Notes: generated by a model not told the origin, from the letters alone. A stretch of DNA of 64,000 nucleotides from Agrobacterium rubi TR3 = NBRC 13261 (GCF_000739935.1 NZ_BBJU01000024.1:154420-218419); one strand, 5' to 3'; positions 31,066-41,944 are shown, counted from the first letter of the stretch. Translations and numbers: made by a program.

Positions 31066-34000
31066 TCAATGGAAGTTCCGGCTTTTGATTTTCAGCGTAT
31101 CAATGTGAAGATCGGGCGTGAAAATGTCGCGCGGGGCTACAACAGGCTTCGACTTGTCCCGCGTATCCGAACTTCCCGGCGATCCGTGGGCGAACTCATC
31201 ACCCCTGCCGGCCGGCAGCTTGAACTCTTCATCGCGATCAGCCAGACCGGTCAGATCGCCTGACAGGTCGAACAGCTGCTGGGCGACAAGATGCACGACC
31301 TCCCCTTCCCGCTGGATCCGACCATTGATGGCCATCATCGAGGATCCGAGCACGACCCGCCGGCGTTTTTCAAACAGCGTCGGCCAGACAACGAGATTGG
31401 CCGGCCCGGTCTCGTCCTCAATGGTGATGAACATCACGCCATTGGCCGATCCGGGCTTTTGCCGCACCAGGACAAGTCCGGCGGTATAAACCCAACGCCC
31501 GTCCCGCGAATTCATCGCCTCGGCACAGGTGATGATGTTGCGCACTGATAAATCCTTGCGCAGGAAGGCGATTGGATGCTGCCGCAATGTCAGTCCGGTA
31601 TGGCTGTAATCCTCGATGACGTTATGCCCGTCCGTCATCTGCCGAAGTGCCACCTCCGGCTCCTGCTGCTCGGCGATCGCAGCCATCTCCCGCTCGGCGG
31701 CGGCCGCAAATAGTGGCAAGGGTTGGTCGCGCAGCGCCTTGATCGCCCACAGCGCGTCGCGGCGCGCAAGCTTCAGGGACGGCAGAAAGGCATCGGCCTT
31801 GGCAAGCTGGACAAGCGCCTCCGATGGCACGCCGGTTCGACGCCACATGTCGTCGACCGAGACAAAGGCATTGTTCATGCGTGCCGCGACGACGCGCGCC
31901 GCATCAGCGACCGCCAGTCCTTTCACCTGCCGGAAACCGAGCCGGACAGCATGCCGATCGGAATTGCCGATCCGCTCCAGCGTACAGTCCCACCGCGACC
32001 GGTTGATGCAAACCGGCCGCACCTCGACGCCGTGGGCTCTCGCGTCGCCGACAATCTGCGCCGGCGCGTAAAAACCCATCGGCTGCGAATTGATGAGCGC
32101 CGCGCAAAAGGCTTCCGGATAATGGCATTTGATGTAGCTCGAGGCATAGGCGATCAGCGCGAACGAAGCCGCGTGGCTCTCCGGAAAACCATAGGAGCCA
32201 AAGCCTTCGAGCTGGGAGAAGGTCTTTTCGGCGAATTCCGGCGCGTAGCCGTTCCTCACCATGCCGGAGACGAGTTTGTCCTTGAACTGCGAGACGCCGC
32301 CGGTGAACTTGAAAGTCGCCATCGACTTGCGCAGCTGGTCGGCTTCGCCACCGGTAAAGCCGGCGCAGACCATCGCGACGCGCATCGCCGACTCCTGAAA
32401 CAGCGGCACGCCGAGCGTCTTGCCGAGCACCGCTTCCAGCTCCGGCGTCGGATATTCGACTGCCTCCTTGCCTTCTCGCCGGCGCAGATAGGGATGCACC
32501 ATGTCCCCCTGGATCGGACCGGGCCGGACAATTGCGACTTGTACCACAAGGTCGTAGAAGGTCCGGGGTTTCAACCGCGGCAGCATCGCCATCTGCGCGC
32601 GGCTTTCTATCTGGAACGTGCCGAGCGTATCGGCCTTGCGGATCATCGCATAGGTCGCAGAATCCTCCTGCTCGATTTTCGAGAGATTAAGATCGCGGTC
32701 CTTGTGCTCGCGGATCAGATCGAAGGCCTTGGCCATGCAGGTCAGCATTCCAAGCGCCAGGATGTCCACCTTCATGAATTTGAGGGCTTCGACGTCGTCC
32801 TTGTCCCACTCGATGATCTGGCGGTCCTTCATCGTCGCCGGTTCGATCGGCACGAGATCGTCGAGCCGATCATGAGTGAGGACAAAACCGCCGGGGTGTT
32901 GGCCGAGATGGCGCGGGGCGCCCATCAGTTGCTGTGCGAGCTTCAAAGTCAGCACAAGACGCCGGTCGTCTGGATTGAGATTGAGCTCGCGGACATTGCG
33001 ATCGCAGACCTCTTCCGACCAGGACCACATGCCGGATGACAGCGCCTTGATCACGTCCTCCGGCAGGCCGAGCGCCTTGCCGACATCGCGGATCGCGCCG
33101 CGCGCCCGGTAGCGCGTCACGGTGGCGCAGAGCGCTGCCTTTTCTCTGGTATAGGTTCGATAGATCCACTGGATCACCTCCTCGCGCCGCTCGTGCTCGA
33201 AATCGACATCGATGTCCGGCGGCTCGTCGCGCTCCTGGGATACAAAACGCTCGAACAGAAGGTCGTTGGTCGAGGGATCGATGCTGGTAATGCCGAGGAT
33301 GTAGCAGACGGCACTGTTGGCGGCGGAGCCCCTCCCCTGGCAGAGAATGCCTTGAGACCGAGCATAACGCACGATCGAAAAGACGGTCAGAAAATACGGG
33401 GCGTATTTCATGGTACGGATGAGATCGAGCTCGTGCCGCACGACCTTCAACACGTCGGGCGGTAGTCCCTCCGGATAGCGGTCGGGCACGCATTGCCAGA
33501 CATAATGTTCCAGTGAGGCCTGAGCATCCTTGCCCGGCACGATCGCCTCCTCCGGATATTGGTAGGTGAGTTCCTCGAGCGAGAACGTGCAGCGACGGAC
33601 GATCTCCATGGTTCGCGCGAGGGCTTGCCGGTATCGCGGAAACAACCGCTGCATTTCTTCGGGCGGCTTCAGGTAGCGATCGGCGTGGCGCTCGCGTTCG
33701 AAGCCGACTTCGTCGATCGTCGTGCGGGTTCGGATGCAGGTGACAATGTCCTGCAACTGCCGGCGGCCCGGCTCATGGAAGAGGACATCATTGGTGACGA
33801 CCGGCCGCACCTTGAACCGCGCCGCAAGATTGGAAATCTCATGCAGGCGCAACTGGTCGTTCTGCCGACGGCGCAGACAAAGCGACACATAGGCGCGATC
33901 ACCAAACACCTCGGCCATCTTGCGCAGCTGGATCCCGCAGGTGTCATCCGGTAGGTCCGGCACAAGAATGCCGATCATGCCGTCATTGTATGCGACGACG

Positions 34001-34329
34001 TCGTCCCAGTGCAGGATACAGTTGTTCTTGCCGCCGCGCGACTTGCCGAGCGTGATGAGGCGGGTCAGCCGGGAATAGGCAGCCCGGTCGGTCGGGTAGA
34101 CCAGCACCGACATGCCGTCGGCCAGATCAAGCCGGCAACCGACAACGAGGCGTAAGCCGGTGGCGCGCGATGCTTCAAGCGCCCGGACGATTCCGGCAAG
34201 CGAATTGCGATCGACAACGCCGAGGACTTCGATGCCGAGAGCCTTCGCGGTCTCGAACAGTTCCTGCGCCGAGCTTGCACCGCGCAAGAACGAAAAATGG
34301 GTCGTGACCTGCAGCTCGGCATAGCTCAT
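31066..34329 (-). CDS. dnaE2: Error-prone DNA polymerase DnaE2 (ImuC)
   Basis: A 1,087-residue C-family polymerase. An N-terminal PHP domain ([29 protein letters not shown]) is followed by the palm with [16 protein letters not shown] (catalytic aspartates) and fingers, then HhH and a C-terminal OB fold ([23 protein letters not shown]). DnaE2 is the translesion polymerase of the ImuA-ImuB-DnaE2 mutasome, induced by DNA damage. The length fits DnaE2 rather than DnaE1 (about 1,160). Its ATG overlaps the imuB stop by 4 nt. A plasmid copy is common in Rhizobiaceae and can raise mutation rates under stress. Confidence 0.95.
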   Translation of the reverse strand: MSYAELQVTTHFSFLRGASSAQELFETAKALGIEVLGVVDRNSLAGIVRALEASRATGLRLVVGCRLDLADGMSVLVYPTDRAAYSRLTRLITLGKSRGGKNNCILHWDDVVAYNDGMIGILVPDLPDDTCGIQLRKMAEVFGDRAYVSLCLRRRQNDQLRLHEISNLAARFKVRPVVTNDVLFHEPGRRQLQDIVTCIRTRTTIDEVGFERERHADRYLKPPEEMQRLFPRYRQALARTMEIVRRCTFSLEELTYQYPEEAIVPGKDAQASLEHYVWQCVPDRYPEGLPPDVLKVVRHELDLIRTMKYAPYFLTVFSIVRYARSQGILCQGRGSAANSAVCYILGITSIDPSTNDLLFERFVSQERDEPPDIDVDFEHERREEVIQWIYRTYTREKAALCATVTRYRARGAIRDVGKALGLPEDVIKALSSGMWSWSEEVCDRNVRELNLNPDDRRLVLTLKLAQQLMGAPRHLGQHPGGFVLTHDRLDDLVPIEPATMKDRQIIEWDKDDVEALKFMKVDILALGMLTCMAKAFDLIREHKDRDLNLSKIEQEDSATYAMIRKADTLGTFQIESRAQMAMLPRLKPRTFYDLVVQVAIVRPGPIQGDMVHPYLRRREGKEAVEYPTPELEAVLGKTLGVPLFQESAMRVAMVCAGFTGGEADQLRKSMATFKFTGGVSQFKDKLVSGMVRNGYAPEFAEKTFSQLEGFGSYGFPESHAASFALIAYASSYIKCHYPEAFCAALINSQPMGFYAPAQIVGDARAHGVEVRPVCINRSRWDCTLERIGNSDRHAVRLGFRQVKGLAVADAARVVAARMNNAFVSVDDMWRRTGVPSEALVQLAKADAFLPSLKLARRDALWAIKALRDQPLPLFAAAAEREMAAIAEQQEPEVALRQMTDGHNVIEDYSHTGLTLRQHPIAFLRKDLSVRNIITCAEAMNSRDGRWVYTAGLVLVRQKPGSANGVMFITIEDETGPANLVVWPTLFEKRRRVVLGSSMMAINGRIQREGEVVHLVAQQLFDLSGDLTGLADRDEEFKLPAGRGDEFAHGSPGSSDTRDKSKPVVAPRDIFTPDLHIDTLKIKSRNFH

Positions 34330-35837
34330 GCGAAGATCCCGTGCACGAACCAGCGGTGACTTCCGGTTTCAGGATCGATGCCATCACCGGAGCGAAACAC
34401 CCAGAGGCGCTCGCCGGCCTCGTCTTCGATGACGAAATAGTCCCGCACCGCCTCCATCTCCGCGTCGCGCTGCCACCACTCGCCAAAGATCCGCTCGGGC
34501 CCGTCGGCCCGCTTGACCTTCCGCCGCTTGCCGCGCCAGGTGATCGAAACCGGCGGGCGGTCCGGTAGCAAGGCGATTGCCTCGATCAGCTCCGGACGGG
34601 CCAGCAGCCGGACCGGCCGGCGCCAATGGCTGACCCAGGTAACCTCGACCGGATCGGCAGCAGGACTGATGCGCTGGACGGAGCGCTCTGGAACGTCGGA
34701 GGCAACCGGTGCCACCCGATAGACGCGCTGCCCGCGGTTGCCGTAGATATCGATCAGCGGCGTCACGTCCTTCACTTCCTCCTCGACCAGCGAGGAGGAT
34801 TTCTGGCGCTCCTCCAGGGGCTCAGCCATCACCGCGACCAGAGTGAGCTTTTCGATCCCGAAGCCCGGCTCGATCTTCTCCGTCCGGTCGCGAAACAGCT
34901 TCGTCAGCCAGGCGACGTCGCGCACCGGCTTCACGGTGCCAGCGCGGATCGCCTGCCGTGTGCCATCGACCTTGTCGACGATCAGGTCGGCGCGCCGGAC
35001 ACCAAGGCCGCGCCTTTGCAGCTCCTCGATCAGTTGCACGACCAGCCGGCCGACATATTTGTTGATGGTTTCGGCAGCACCGATCGGTTCGGCGAAGGCG
35101 CGGCTCACCTCGATCAGCTCGGCGGTGCGGATCGGATCGATCGGTTCGCAGGCGCGGCCAAACATCTGGTCCAGCCGCCGGCCAATCTCGGGGCCGAAAC
35201 GAAGGGTCAGCGGCGCGCGCGGCGTGTTGGCCAATTCGCCGACGGTCTGGAAGCCAAGCGTGCGCAGATCGCTGATGACTTTCCCGGGAAGGCGCAGCAA
35301 CGATATCGGCAGCTTCTCGACGGCGCGGACGGTCTCACCTGAAGGCACTATGACCGTTTCGCGGCTGATGGCACGGGCGCAGGCGTGTGCTGCACCCCAG
35401 GTGTCGGCGATCGCGACCCGGGGAGTGAGTTTCCTTGCTAGGAACTGATTGGCGATCTTCGTCACCATCGGCAGCTCTCCGCCCTGCAAGTGATCGGCAC
35501 CCTCTGTGTCCATGACGATCCCATCGATCCCATCGACCGCGACGATCGGGGAATAAAGCGTCAGCGCCCAGAGGGTGATGCGTTCGAGCGCTGCGGCATC
35601 CATAGCAGGATCCGCATCGACCAGCATCAGGCCGCGAAACAGCGCCTGTGCTTTCGCAGCCGGCATGCCGACATGAACGCCGGCTTGTCTGGCGGCTGCG
35701 TCGGCCGCCGATACCCAGCGTTTCGAGCCGCTCCTGGCGATCACCGCGATCGCCTGTTCAGGCGGAATGGATGGATCGGCGCGACGAATGCGATCCGTCG
35801 GCAGATCCGGAAGATAGATCGAGACAACCCTTGTCAT
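34326..35837 (-). CDS. imuB: ImuB, inactive Y-family polymerase-like adaptor
   Basis: A 503-residue Y-family polymerase homologue acting as the hub of the mutasome, bridging the beta clamp and DnaE2. The expected first catalytic motif reads [14 protein letters not shown] and the second [15 protein letters not shown], so the acidic triad is not conserved, as in other ImuB proteins. The little-finger region extends to about 350; the C-terminal tail contains [20 protein letters not shown]. It overlaps imuA by 80 nt and dnaE2 by 4 nt, so all three are one operon. Confidence 0.92.
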   Translation of the reverse strand: MTRVVSIYLPDLPTDRIRRADPSIPPEQAIAVIARSGSKRWVSAADAAARQAGVHVGMPAAKAQALFRGLMLVDADPAMDAAALERITLWALTLYSPIVAVDGIDGIVMDTEGADHLQGGELPMVTKIANQFLARKLTPRVAIADTWGAAHACARAISRETVIVPSGETVRAVEKLPISLLRLPGKVISDLRTLGFQTVGELANTPRAPLTLRFGPEIGRRLDQMFGRACEPIDPIRTAELIEVSRAFAEPIGAAETINKYVGRLVVQLIEELQRRGLGVRRADLIVDKVDGTRQAIRAGTVKPVRDVAWLTKLFRDRTEKIEPGFGIEKLTLVAVMAEPLEERQKSSSLVEEEVKDVTPLIDIYGNRGQRVYRVAPVASDVPERSVQRISPAADPVEVTWVSHWRRPVRLLARPELIEAIALLPDRPPVSITWRGKRRKVKRADGPERIFGEWWQRDAEMEAVRDYFVIEDEAGERLWVFRSGDGIDPETGSHRWFVHGIFA

Positions 35838-36510
35838 CGCACGCCCTCACGAGAAACTCAGCACATTCACCCGCTTTCACGCGCATCAATTCCAGCAACC
35901 ATTGGGCCCTCCCCACACCCGGCACTGGCAAATCCTCCGATGGCATCACGCTCACCCGCCACCGCGTGGTCGACGCCGTCGGCTGCCCGAAATCATTGGC
36001 CTCTGTCTGCCGCCTCCAACGACGCACAGCCAATGCCATTGTCCCCGTGCGCTCGGCCGCCAGCTGCAGGCGGCGCGAGCTGACCATCGGCAGGCGAACG
36101 AGTTCACCGACGACGGCGCCGAGCCCACCAAAGGACAGCCCCTCCTCCATATTGGCGAGCACGTCTTCCTCCTTGTCGGACTCGACGAAGATTATCCGGT
36201 CGTGATGCAGTCCGACCTGCGCAAGCGCGGGGAAAAACAGATCTGGTCGCGTCAGACACCACACGATCGGCCCCTTCGTCCGTGCCGCTATGCCGGCTGC
36301 AAAAAGAGCAGCGGCCGCACCATCGACGGTGCCCGATCCACCACCGGCAAATTCGTGAAGCGCGCCATGAGCAAGGCCGCCGCCAGGCAGAACCCCATCC
36401 ATCTCCGGCACGCCAAATGGCAACCAACCGGCTTTTTTCGCCGTGCTGGTTTCGAGCAATGCAATACGCTCCCGCAGATCGCAGATTACCCTTTCGCGGG
36501 CAGCAGTCAT
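35758..36510 (-). CDS. imuA: ImuA, RecA-like mutasome protein
   Basis: A 250-residue RecA-like protein. The N-terminal helix (RERVICDLRERIALLE) precedes LPFGVPEMDGVLPGGGLAHGALHEF and a degenerate P-loop (GGGSGTVDGAA), so ATP binding is doubtful. IVWCLTRPDLFFPALAQVG follows. ImuA supports ImuB and DnaE2 in damage-induced mutagenesis. It is first in the operon, with a LexA-type box 62-76 nt upstream. The C-terminal 27 codons overlap imuB in another frame, longer than the few bases usual for this operon. Confidence 0.9.
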   Translation of the reverse strand: MTAARERVICDLRERIALLETSTAKKAGWLPFGVPEMDGVLPGGGLAHGALHEFAGGGSGTVDGAAAALFAAGIAARTKGPIVWCLTRPDLFFPALAQVGLHHDRIIFVESDKEEDVLANMEEGLSFGGLGAVVGELVRLPMVSSRRLQLAAERTGTMALAVRRWRRQTEANDFGQPTASTTRWRVSVMPSEDLPVPGVGRAQWLLELMRVKAGECAEFLVRACDDKGCLDLSSGSADGSHSSRRSIHSA

Positions 36511-36571
36511 TGTTCACGGCTCCCTTCAAGGTCGTGTTGGCAGGGCGACTTCATGTCGTGCAAATGTCAAT

Positions 36572-36586
36572 GTTCTGTTTTTGTTC
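36572..36586. promoter_or_regulatory. SOS (LexA) box upstream of imuA
   Basis: GTTC (36572-36575), seven bases (TGTTTTT), GTTC (36583-36586): a perfect alphaproteobacterial LexA site GTTC-N7-GTTC, 62 nt before the imuA start. It also lies about 206 nt upstream of the divergent ligase gene, so both could be damage-controlled. Confidence 0.85.
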
Positions 36587-36792
36587 CCATATGAGAAAGG
36601 AGTCAAGGCGGCAAAAACGTACGAGTATTGTTCCGAACATTAGAAGTTCGAGATTCTTCATGAGAATCAGGTGAATAGCTGCGACCAAGAAATTTCGCTG
36701 GCTTCTGCAGTCTTATCTCCTGATCGGTGAATAGCGGGGACAATATAGGGATAGTCACAGTATTATTAAGGTTTTTCTGATGAACTGGCCGG

Positions 36793-37854
36793 ATGACGAG
36801 GCCTCCGAGATCAAAACCCCTCCTTCGCGACACCGAGCCGCCGATCCGCTCAAAGCCGCGCAGGAAGCGTAATCCAGCTCAACCACAGCTCCTCTTCGAT
36901 CCCATACCTGATCGCGTCGAGCCGGCGCTGGCCCTATTGAAGGCTAAGCCTCCCACCGGAAACGAATGGAGTTGGGAGCTGAAATGGGATGGCTATCGCC
37001 TTGCGGTCCATATCGAGCCCCAGCGGATCCGGATCCTTACTCGCGGCGGCCACGACTGGACACATCGGTTTCCGGCCATAGAGCAGGCCGCCCGAGCGCT
37101 GGGGCCGGCGACGATGATTATCGATGGGGAAGCCGTCGTGCTCGACGATGAGGGGCGGCCGGATTTCGGGCTGCTGCAGCAATCGCTGGGTGCATTCGGC
37201 AAACAAGCTGGCAGGCGCGCCTCCCACGCCGTTCTTTACGCTTTCGATCTTGTTTATCTGGATGGGCACGATCTGCGCGGTGTTGAATACCGTTCGCGCC
37301 GACACCTTCTCGAGGACACGATAAACGGCCCAACGAATGAAGCCAGCGCCATTCGGATATCAGAAACATTCGATGCCGAGCCAGCTGTCCTGCTTGAGCA
37401 TGTCTGCCGCCTCGGCCTGGAAGGCATCGTCGGCAAGCGCCTCGATCAGCCCTATCGTTCGGGCCGGACCGGGGATTGGGTAAAAGTCAAATGCATCCAG
37501 AGCGAGGCTTTCTTCATCGTCGGCTATGAGAGGTCCGCATCGTACCCAGCCGGCTTCGGCTCGTTAGCGCTCGCCGCCTACCGCGATGGCGATCTCGTCC
37601 ACGTCGGAAGCGTCGGCACGGGCTTCAAGGGAGCCGAGATCATCCGGTTGCGGAAGATACTGGACACGCTGCGATGGAAGCGAAAGCAGCCGCCCCTGCC
37701 CCATTCCGGAACTGCCGACATTGTCTGGGTCCAGCCTACCCTGATCGCCGAGATCGAGTTTCGCGCCTGGACATCGGACGGGAAACTCCGTCATCCGTCG
37801 TACAAGGGCCTGCGGGAACGGCAAGACAATGCCGACGTTTACCAGCTCGACTAG
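36793..37854 (+). CDS. ATP-dependent DNA ligase (LigD ligase-domain type)
   Basis: A 353-residue ligase. The adenylation motif KWDGYR (after SWELKWDGYR, about residue 65) is intact, followed by IDGEAVVLDDEG (motif III), AFDLVYLDGHDLRGV and motif IV/V parts LEGIVGKRLDQPYRSGR and WVKVKC. The C-terminal OB fold contains VGSVGTGFKGAEI. It corresponds to the ligase domain of LigD without its polymerase and phosphoesterase domains; no Ku gene is visible. The first 35 residues are basic and Pro-rich. It could seal breaks or Okazaki-type nicks in damaged plasmid DNA. The start ATG has only a weak ribosome site. Confidence 0.9.
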   Translation: MTRPPRSKPLLRDTEPPIRSKPRRKRNPAQPQLLFDPIPDRVEPALALLKAKPPTGNEWSWELKWDGYRLAVHIEPQRIRILTRGGHDWTHRFPAIEQAARALGPATMIIDGEAVVLDDEGRPDFGLLQQSLGAFGKQAGRRASHAVLYAFDLVYLDGHDLRGVEYRSRRHLLEDTINGPTNEASAIRISETFDAEPAVLLEHVCRLGLEGIVGKRLDQPYRSGRTGDWVKVKCIQSEAFFIVGYERSASYPAGFGSLALAAYRDGDLVHVGSVGTGFKGAEIIRLRKILDTLRWKRKQPPLPHSGTADIVWVQPTLIAEIEFRAWTSDGKLRHPSYKGLRERQDNADVYQLD

Positions 37855-37909
37855 CGAAACAAGCGACATGCGCTAGAGTAGCCGTATTTGGTCGAGCGGA
37901 GGGGGTCGC

Positions 37910-38683
37910 ATGTGTAATCTCTATCGGATGGAGGACAAGGACTGGGTTTCAAAATGGGCTCAGGACGCCGAGAGCCTCATCAACCTCATGCCAGCCTATC
38001 AAATGAACCCCGATCAGATGGGACCGATTGTCCGCAACACCGCTGATGGGAGGAAACAATTGGCACATGCGCGATGGGGTCTTCCCTCGCCGCGGTTCAC
38101 CTTGGAAAAGGCCGCCAAAGCCAAGGCCGAAAAACTGAAAGCCAAAGGGAAGCCCGCCGATCTTGAAGAGCTCATCCGCATGGAGGCGGACCGCGGCACG
38201 ACCAACGTCCGCAAGCTCACCTTCCCACACTGGAAACGATGGTTTGGTGTTGAGCACCGATGCCTCGTCCCGGTCACCAGCTTCGCCGAACCCGATCCCG
38301 CCAGCCAGCAATCCGGGGGGAACGTGCCGAACGCCTGGTTTGCACGGGACGAGGAAAAGTCGCTGATGTTCTTCGCCGGCATCCATGTCCCGCAATGGCA
38401 GAGCGTCCGCAAGGTGAAGGATGGGCCGACGACCGACGACCTCTATGGGTTTTTGACCACTGATCCCAACAATCTCGTGAAGCCTATCCATGAGAAGGCG
38501 ATGCCTGTTCTTCTCCTGACCGAAGAGGAGACCGAGGTGTGGATGCAGGCGCCATGGGACGAAGCCAAAGATCTGGCACGGCCTTTGCCAGATGATGCGT
38601 TGATCATTTCGTCGCGCGAACCATACGGATCTTCGATCGTCTCGAAATCGGGCGACCCACTAGAGCACAAACTGCTGCTTTAG
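37910..38683 (+). CDS. SRAP domain protein (YedK/HMCES-like)
   Basis: A 257-residue SOS response-associated peptidase family protein. The catalytic cysteine is Cys2 (MCNLYRM), exposed after removal of the initiator Met; [18 protein letters not shown] (the Glu) and HEKAMPVLL (the His) complete the active site. Family members form a stable thiazolidine link to abasic sites in single-stranded DNA. ATG at 37910 follows GGAGGGGGTCGC. It stands 55 nt after the ligase gene and near the mutasome, supporting a damage-tolerance module. Confidence 0.93.
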   Translation: MCNLYRMEDKDWVSKWAQDAESLINLMPAYQMNPDQMGPIVRNTADGRKQLAHARWGLPSPRFTLEKAAKAKAEKLKAKGKPADLEELIRMEADRGTTNVRKLTFPHWKRWFGVEHRCLVPVTSFAEPDPASQQSGGNVPNAWFARDEEKSLMFFAGIHVPQWQSVRKVKDGPTTDDLYGFLTTDPNNLVKPIHEKAMPVLLLTEEETEVWMQAPWDEAKDLARPLPDDALIISSREPYGSSIVSKSGDPLEHKLLL

Positions 38684-38940
38684 CTGGGCCGACCCATCGC
38701 TGAAGCAGACGGGGTGCCCTCGCAAGCACAAGAGCGGCTGAAGCGAAATTTTACACCCGCCGCCACGACTCTCAAACGCACCCGCGAAAGGCTGTCTGGC
38801 AGTACGTATCCGTCCGGTTCTCACACGTCGGACGTAGCGTTGTGACTGAGCGCCAATATCTTCTGTATTCCGCCGATTGGATTGGCCTGGTGGATGACCA
38901 GCATGACCGGATCGGTACCGACTTCGATCCGGTCGTGACC

Positions 38941-39348
38941 TCACTCCGACTTCTGACACACGGCCTCGACGTTGACCCCGTCCGGATCGATCACGAACGC
39001 CGCATAATAGGCTGGATGATAGTGGGGCCTGATGCCGGGCGCACCATTGTCACGGCCGCCTTGCGCCATCACCGCCGCGTAAAAGGCATCGACCGTTGCT
39101 CTACTTTCGGCTTCGAACGCGATGTGGATGCCCGTCCCGCGCGGACCATCCGGGACGGCATGGCGGCTGTCGCTGGACAGCCAGAAGAAAGGCTTTCGAC
39201 CAGTTCCATAGCCTATGCCGTGATAGCCGCCGGTCTGTCCGGGCTTCACTTCCATCACGGTCGTAATGCCGAGCGGCTTGAGTGCAGCATCGTAAAATTG
39301 CCGTGCGCTTTCGATGTCCGGGGGGCTGATGCCCATATGGTCAATCAT
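38941..39348 (-). CDS. VOC family (glyoxalase-like) protein
   Basis: A 135-residue protein of the vicinal-oxygen-chelate fold: IDHMGISPPDIESARQFYDAALKPLG at the N-terminus with a metal-site His (residue 4), then GIGYGTGRKPFFWLS, HIAFEAESRATVDAFY (His) and AFVIDPDGVNVEAVC (Glu). Substrate unknown; relatives include lactoylglutathione lyase-like and fosfomycin-resistance-like proteins. ATG at 39348 follows GAGGGCATAGTT; the longer frame to 39444 is not supported. It appears to be a monocistronic gene. Confidence 0.88.
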   Translation of the reverse strand: MIDHMGISPPDIESARQFYDAALKPLGITTVMEVKPGQTGGYHGIGYGTGRKPFFWLSSDSRHAVPDGPRGTGIHIAFEAESRATVDAFYAAVMAQGGRDNGAPGIRPHYHPAYYAAFVIDPDGVNVEAVCQKSE

Positions 39349-39834
39349 AACTATGCCCTCTATGGCTATGTTCTTCCTGGCTTGTATCAGGTCTGGCTGA
39401 AGATCGGGTTGCGTTATATCAAGGCGTCGAGGCGACGACGGCAATGCTTCGCTCCGCCCGCCGGACGTCGGCCGCGGCGCGATAATTGAGCCCCTAGTTC
39501 CACGGCAGCAGTTCGCCGAGTCGGTTTGCCGGATGGACGGTATCCAACAAAATCAAACGAATTTCTGACACCAACCGTCGCCCGCAGCCGGAGTCTCGTA
39601 GAGTTAGAATGATCGCGACGCATCTGGAAAAATTGAACGGAGAGTCAACGCGCCGCAGTCCAACATGGGGGCGGACTGCCCGATGGAGCAATCGGCGGTC
39701 CGCTTTTGATCATCGCCGGCCGGTTTACGGCCAAGGAAACCTTCCCTGTCGACTTGTTCACGGCCGTCAACACCGAAGCGTCGCTGGACGAGGTCCGGCA
39801 TGCGAGCAGCCCATGGTGGGCCGGTTTCTCTCTG
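39349..39834. other. Intergenic region with IS remnant
   Basis: No complete gene. The minus strand keeps a short tail of an IS66 transposase (39494-39541). The rest (39550-39834) carries open frames in several directions with no ribosome site or familiar motif. It marks the join between the repair region and the first sulfur operon. Confidence 0.4.
39494..39541 (-). pseudogene. IS66-family transposase C-terminal remnant
   Basis: The minus strand reads TVHPANRLGELLPWN followed by TAG. This matches the very conserved C-terminus of IS66 TnpC transposases (DELLPWNW-like). Only about 15 codons are recognisable, and upstream sequence in the same frame is unrelated, so this is a scar of a former insertion rather than a functional gene. 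Confidence 0.5.
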
Positions 39835-40329
39835 TCAATCCGGATGGCGGTGTATTGGATCAACCCAATAAACCTCTTCCGGCTTCTCTACAGGATCGAC
39901 ATCCGTGATGTTGACGACGACTGCCTCGTTGTCCGATCGCACCAGGACGCACTCGAGCACGTTGTCAGGATCGGCATTGATTTCCTGGTGCGGTACGTAA
40001 GGCGGCACGAAGATGAAGTCGCCTGGTCCCGCCTCCGCGACATATTCCAAATGATCCCCCCAGCGCATACGGGCCTTGCCACGGATCACGAAAATAACGC
40101 TTTCGAGCGCACCGTGGTGGTGGACCCCGGTCTTGGCGTTCGGCTCGATTGCGACGGTGCCTGCCCAGATTTTCTGTGCGCCGACGCGGGCATGATTGAC
40201 GGCTGCCTGCCGGAACATGCCAGGCGTCTGGGCCGTGTTGGAATCGAGCTGGTCGCCCTTGATGACACGGATCCCGTTGTGCTTCCAATGGTCCGAGTGA
40301 TGGTGGTCGTGGTGATGGTCGTCGCTCAT
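39835..40329 (-). CDS. Cupin domain protein with His-rich N-terminus
   Basis: A 164-residue cupin. The N-terminus is a His/Asp-rich stretch (HHHDHHHSDHWKH) likely to bind metal. The cupin motifs are GVHHHGALESVIFVIRG (two His and Glu) and PGDFIFVPPYVPHQEIN (the later His). It resembles small-molecule dioxygenases or sensors of sulfur metabolism, such as cysteine dioxygenase-like cupins, but the substrate is unknown. ATG at 40329 lies 13 nt after the rhodanese gene; it is the last gene of the sulfur operon. Confidence 0.85.
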   Translation of the reverse strand: MSDDHHHDHHHSDHWKHNGIRVIKGDQLDSNTAQTPGMFRQAAVNHARVGAQKIWAGTVAIEPNAKTGVHHHGALESVIFVIRGKARMRWGDHLEYVAEAGPGDFIFVPPYVPHQEINADPDNVLECVLVRSDNEAVVVNITDVDPVEKPEEVYWVDPIHRHPD

Positions 40330-40342
40330 GGTGCGGTCCTGC

Positions 40343-41944
40343 TCAGATGACGTTGAAGAAGTGCGTGCCGTCGCGATCGAGCTGCGCGACCAGTCCGTAT
40401 TCCCAGTCGAGATAGGCCTGCATAGCCTCCACGGGGGCGTCCGTGCCTTCGTAGGGCCGACGATAGCGATCGATGCGGGGTGATGCGAGGTGGGACTCAT
40501 CGGTTTCCAGGATTCGACCGGCAGCCTTCCAGGCAGCGTTGCCGCCCTCAAAAACGAGGACTGGAACATCGACCAGTTTCTTAAGGTCGACGGCGGCATA
40601 AATGGCGAGCGCGCTTGTGCCGCATGTGACGACGTAGGTTTTTGCGGGAGGCGCGCGCTTGATCGCTTCCGGGAGCTGGGAGCGTAGCGCGAACCACGCA
40701 CCCGGGATGTGCCCCTTTAGGTAGTTCGCGCTGGTCGTGAAATCGAGCACGACGATATCGGAATTCGGATTGGAGATCGCGGAAGAAAGATCGCGGACGC
40801 AGATCGTCGGGGTCGGCTCGACTTCGGGCGATATGCTCTTGAAGGATCCTTGTTCGCTGATGGCATCACTCGGAGCCTGTTCTACGACATAGACTTCCCA
40901 ACCCATCTGCGCGAGCCACGACGCTGCCATATTGGCACGCGTTGTCTCGTCGTCGCTTAGTACGATACGCGCACCACGGACAGGCGCGTAGTGATCAGTC
41001 TCCTGTACAAGCTGTCCGCCTGGCACGTGCATGAAGCCCGGCAGGTGGCCTTCGAGGTATTCTGGTTCGGTGCGGACGTCGATCAGATAAGTCGTTCGGT
41101 CCGGGGTTTGAAGGCTGCCGATGTCCGACAGAGCAATGCTCCGAACACCCGCGCGCGCGGCGACGGCTGCAGCGGATTTTTGCGCCTCCGAGCGGTCCCT
41201 GGCTTCGACGTCAGCGAAGCTCCTGCTCGCTCCATGTTCCAGTGTCTGACCTGCCAAAGTCCATCCAATTGTTCCGTTGCGAAGACCGACGACCTTGTTC
41301 GGTATCCCGGCATTGATGAGAGACTGCGTTCCGATGATGCTGCGTGTGCGGCCAGCACAGTTGACGATCACAAGGGTCTCGGGATCGGGAGCAAGGTCCC
41401 GTGCGCGCAGGACGAGTTCACCACCGGGAACGTTGATACCCTTTGGAATGCTCATCGTTTGATATTCGTCAAAACGGCGTGCATCGAAAACGACCGCGTT
41501 GGCTCCTTCATCTAGAAGCGCCTTTACCTTGGTCGCGTCCCAGAGCGGCGTGTGCCTTTTCGCTTCGACCAGTTCACCGAATGACTTGCTCGGCACGTTG
41601 ACGTCAATGAACAGTTCGCCGCCGTCGGCCTTCCACGCTTCCAATCCCCCTTCGAGGATATGGACATTCGTGTAGCCGAGCGATTTCAGTTTCTCGACGG
41701 CGATGGGAGCGAGGTCTCGTATGCCATCGTGACCATACAGAACGATCAGCGTATCGCGTTGTGGGATCCTGCGCCATGCATCCAGTTCAAGCCGGGCAAT
41801 GGGAAAGTTGGCTGCCCAGAGGGGATGCCCTTGCGCGAAAGGATCTTCTTCGCGGACGTCGGCGAGAAGGATTTCCGAGCGGGCCAGAAGATGCTGCCGC
41901 ACTTCGTCGTACCTGAGGCTGTGCTTCGTTGTCGGGGCTGACAT
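40343..41944 (-). CDS. Four-domain rhodanese-like protein
   Basis: A 533-residue protein of four tandem rhodanese folds (about 10-115, 130-240, 265-360, 380-475). Only the second (IVNCAGRTRS, Cys196) and fourth (VVTCGTSA, Cys441) keep the catalytic cysteine; in the first and third the position is Gly (LYGHDG) and Ser (LSDDET). Rhodaneses transfer sulfane sulfur to acceptors such as cyanide or thiols. In this sulfur-uptake operon it may channel sulfur released by the monooxygenase. Start ATG at 41944, 31 nt after the LysR gene. No signal peptide, so cytoplasmic. Confidence 0.9.
   Translation of the reverse strand: MSAPTTKHSLRYDEVRQHLLARSEILLADVREEDPFAQGHPLWAANFPIARLELDAWRRIPQRDTLIVLYGHDGIRDLAPIAVEKLKSLGYTNVHILEGGLEAWKADGGELFIDVNVPSKSFGELVEAKRHTPLWDATKVKALLDEGANAVVFDARRFDEYQTMSIPKGINVPGGELVLRARDLAPDPETLVIVNCAGRTRSIIGTQSLINAGIPNKVVGLRNGTIGWTLAGQTLEHGASRSFADVEARDRSEAQKSAAAVAARAGVRSIALSDIGSLQTPDRTTYLIDVRTEPEYLEGHLPGFMHVPGGQLVQETDHYAPVRGARIVLSDDETTRANMAASWLAQMGWEVYVVEQAPSDAISEQGSFKSISPEVEPTPTICVRDLSSAISNPNSDIVVLDFTTSANYLKGHIPGAWFALRSQLPEAIKRAPPAKTYVVTCGTSALAIYAAVDLKKLVDVPVLVFEGGNAAWKAAGRILETDESHLASPRIDRYRRPYEGTDAPVEAMQAYLDWEYGLVAQLDRDGTHFFNVI

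Noticed and set aside
36572..36643. Second LexA box toward the ligase (GTTC near 36630 and near 36648)
   Set aside because: The half-sites are 12 nt apart instead of 7, so this is not a proper box.
39706..40350. 214-codon plus-strand frame across the cupin gene
   Set aside because: It lies opposite the cupin gene, whose motifs, start and operon position are convincing.
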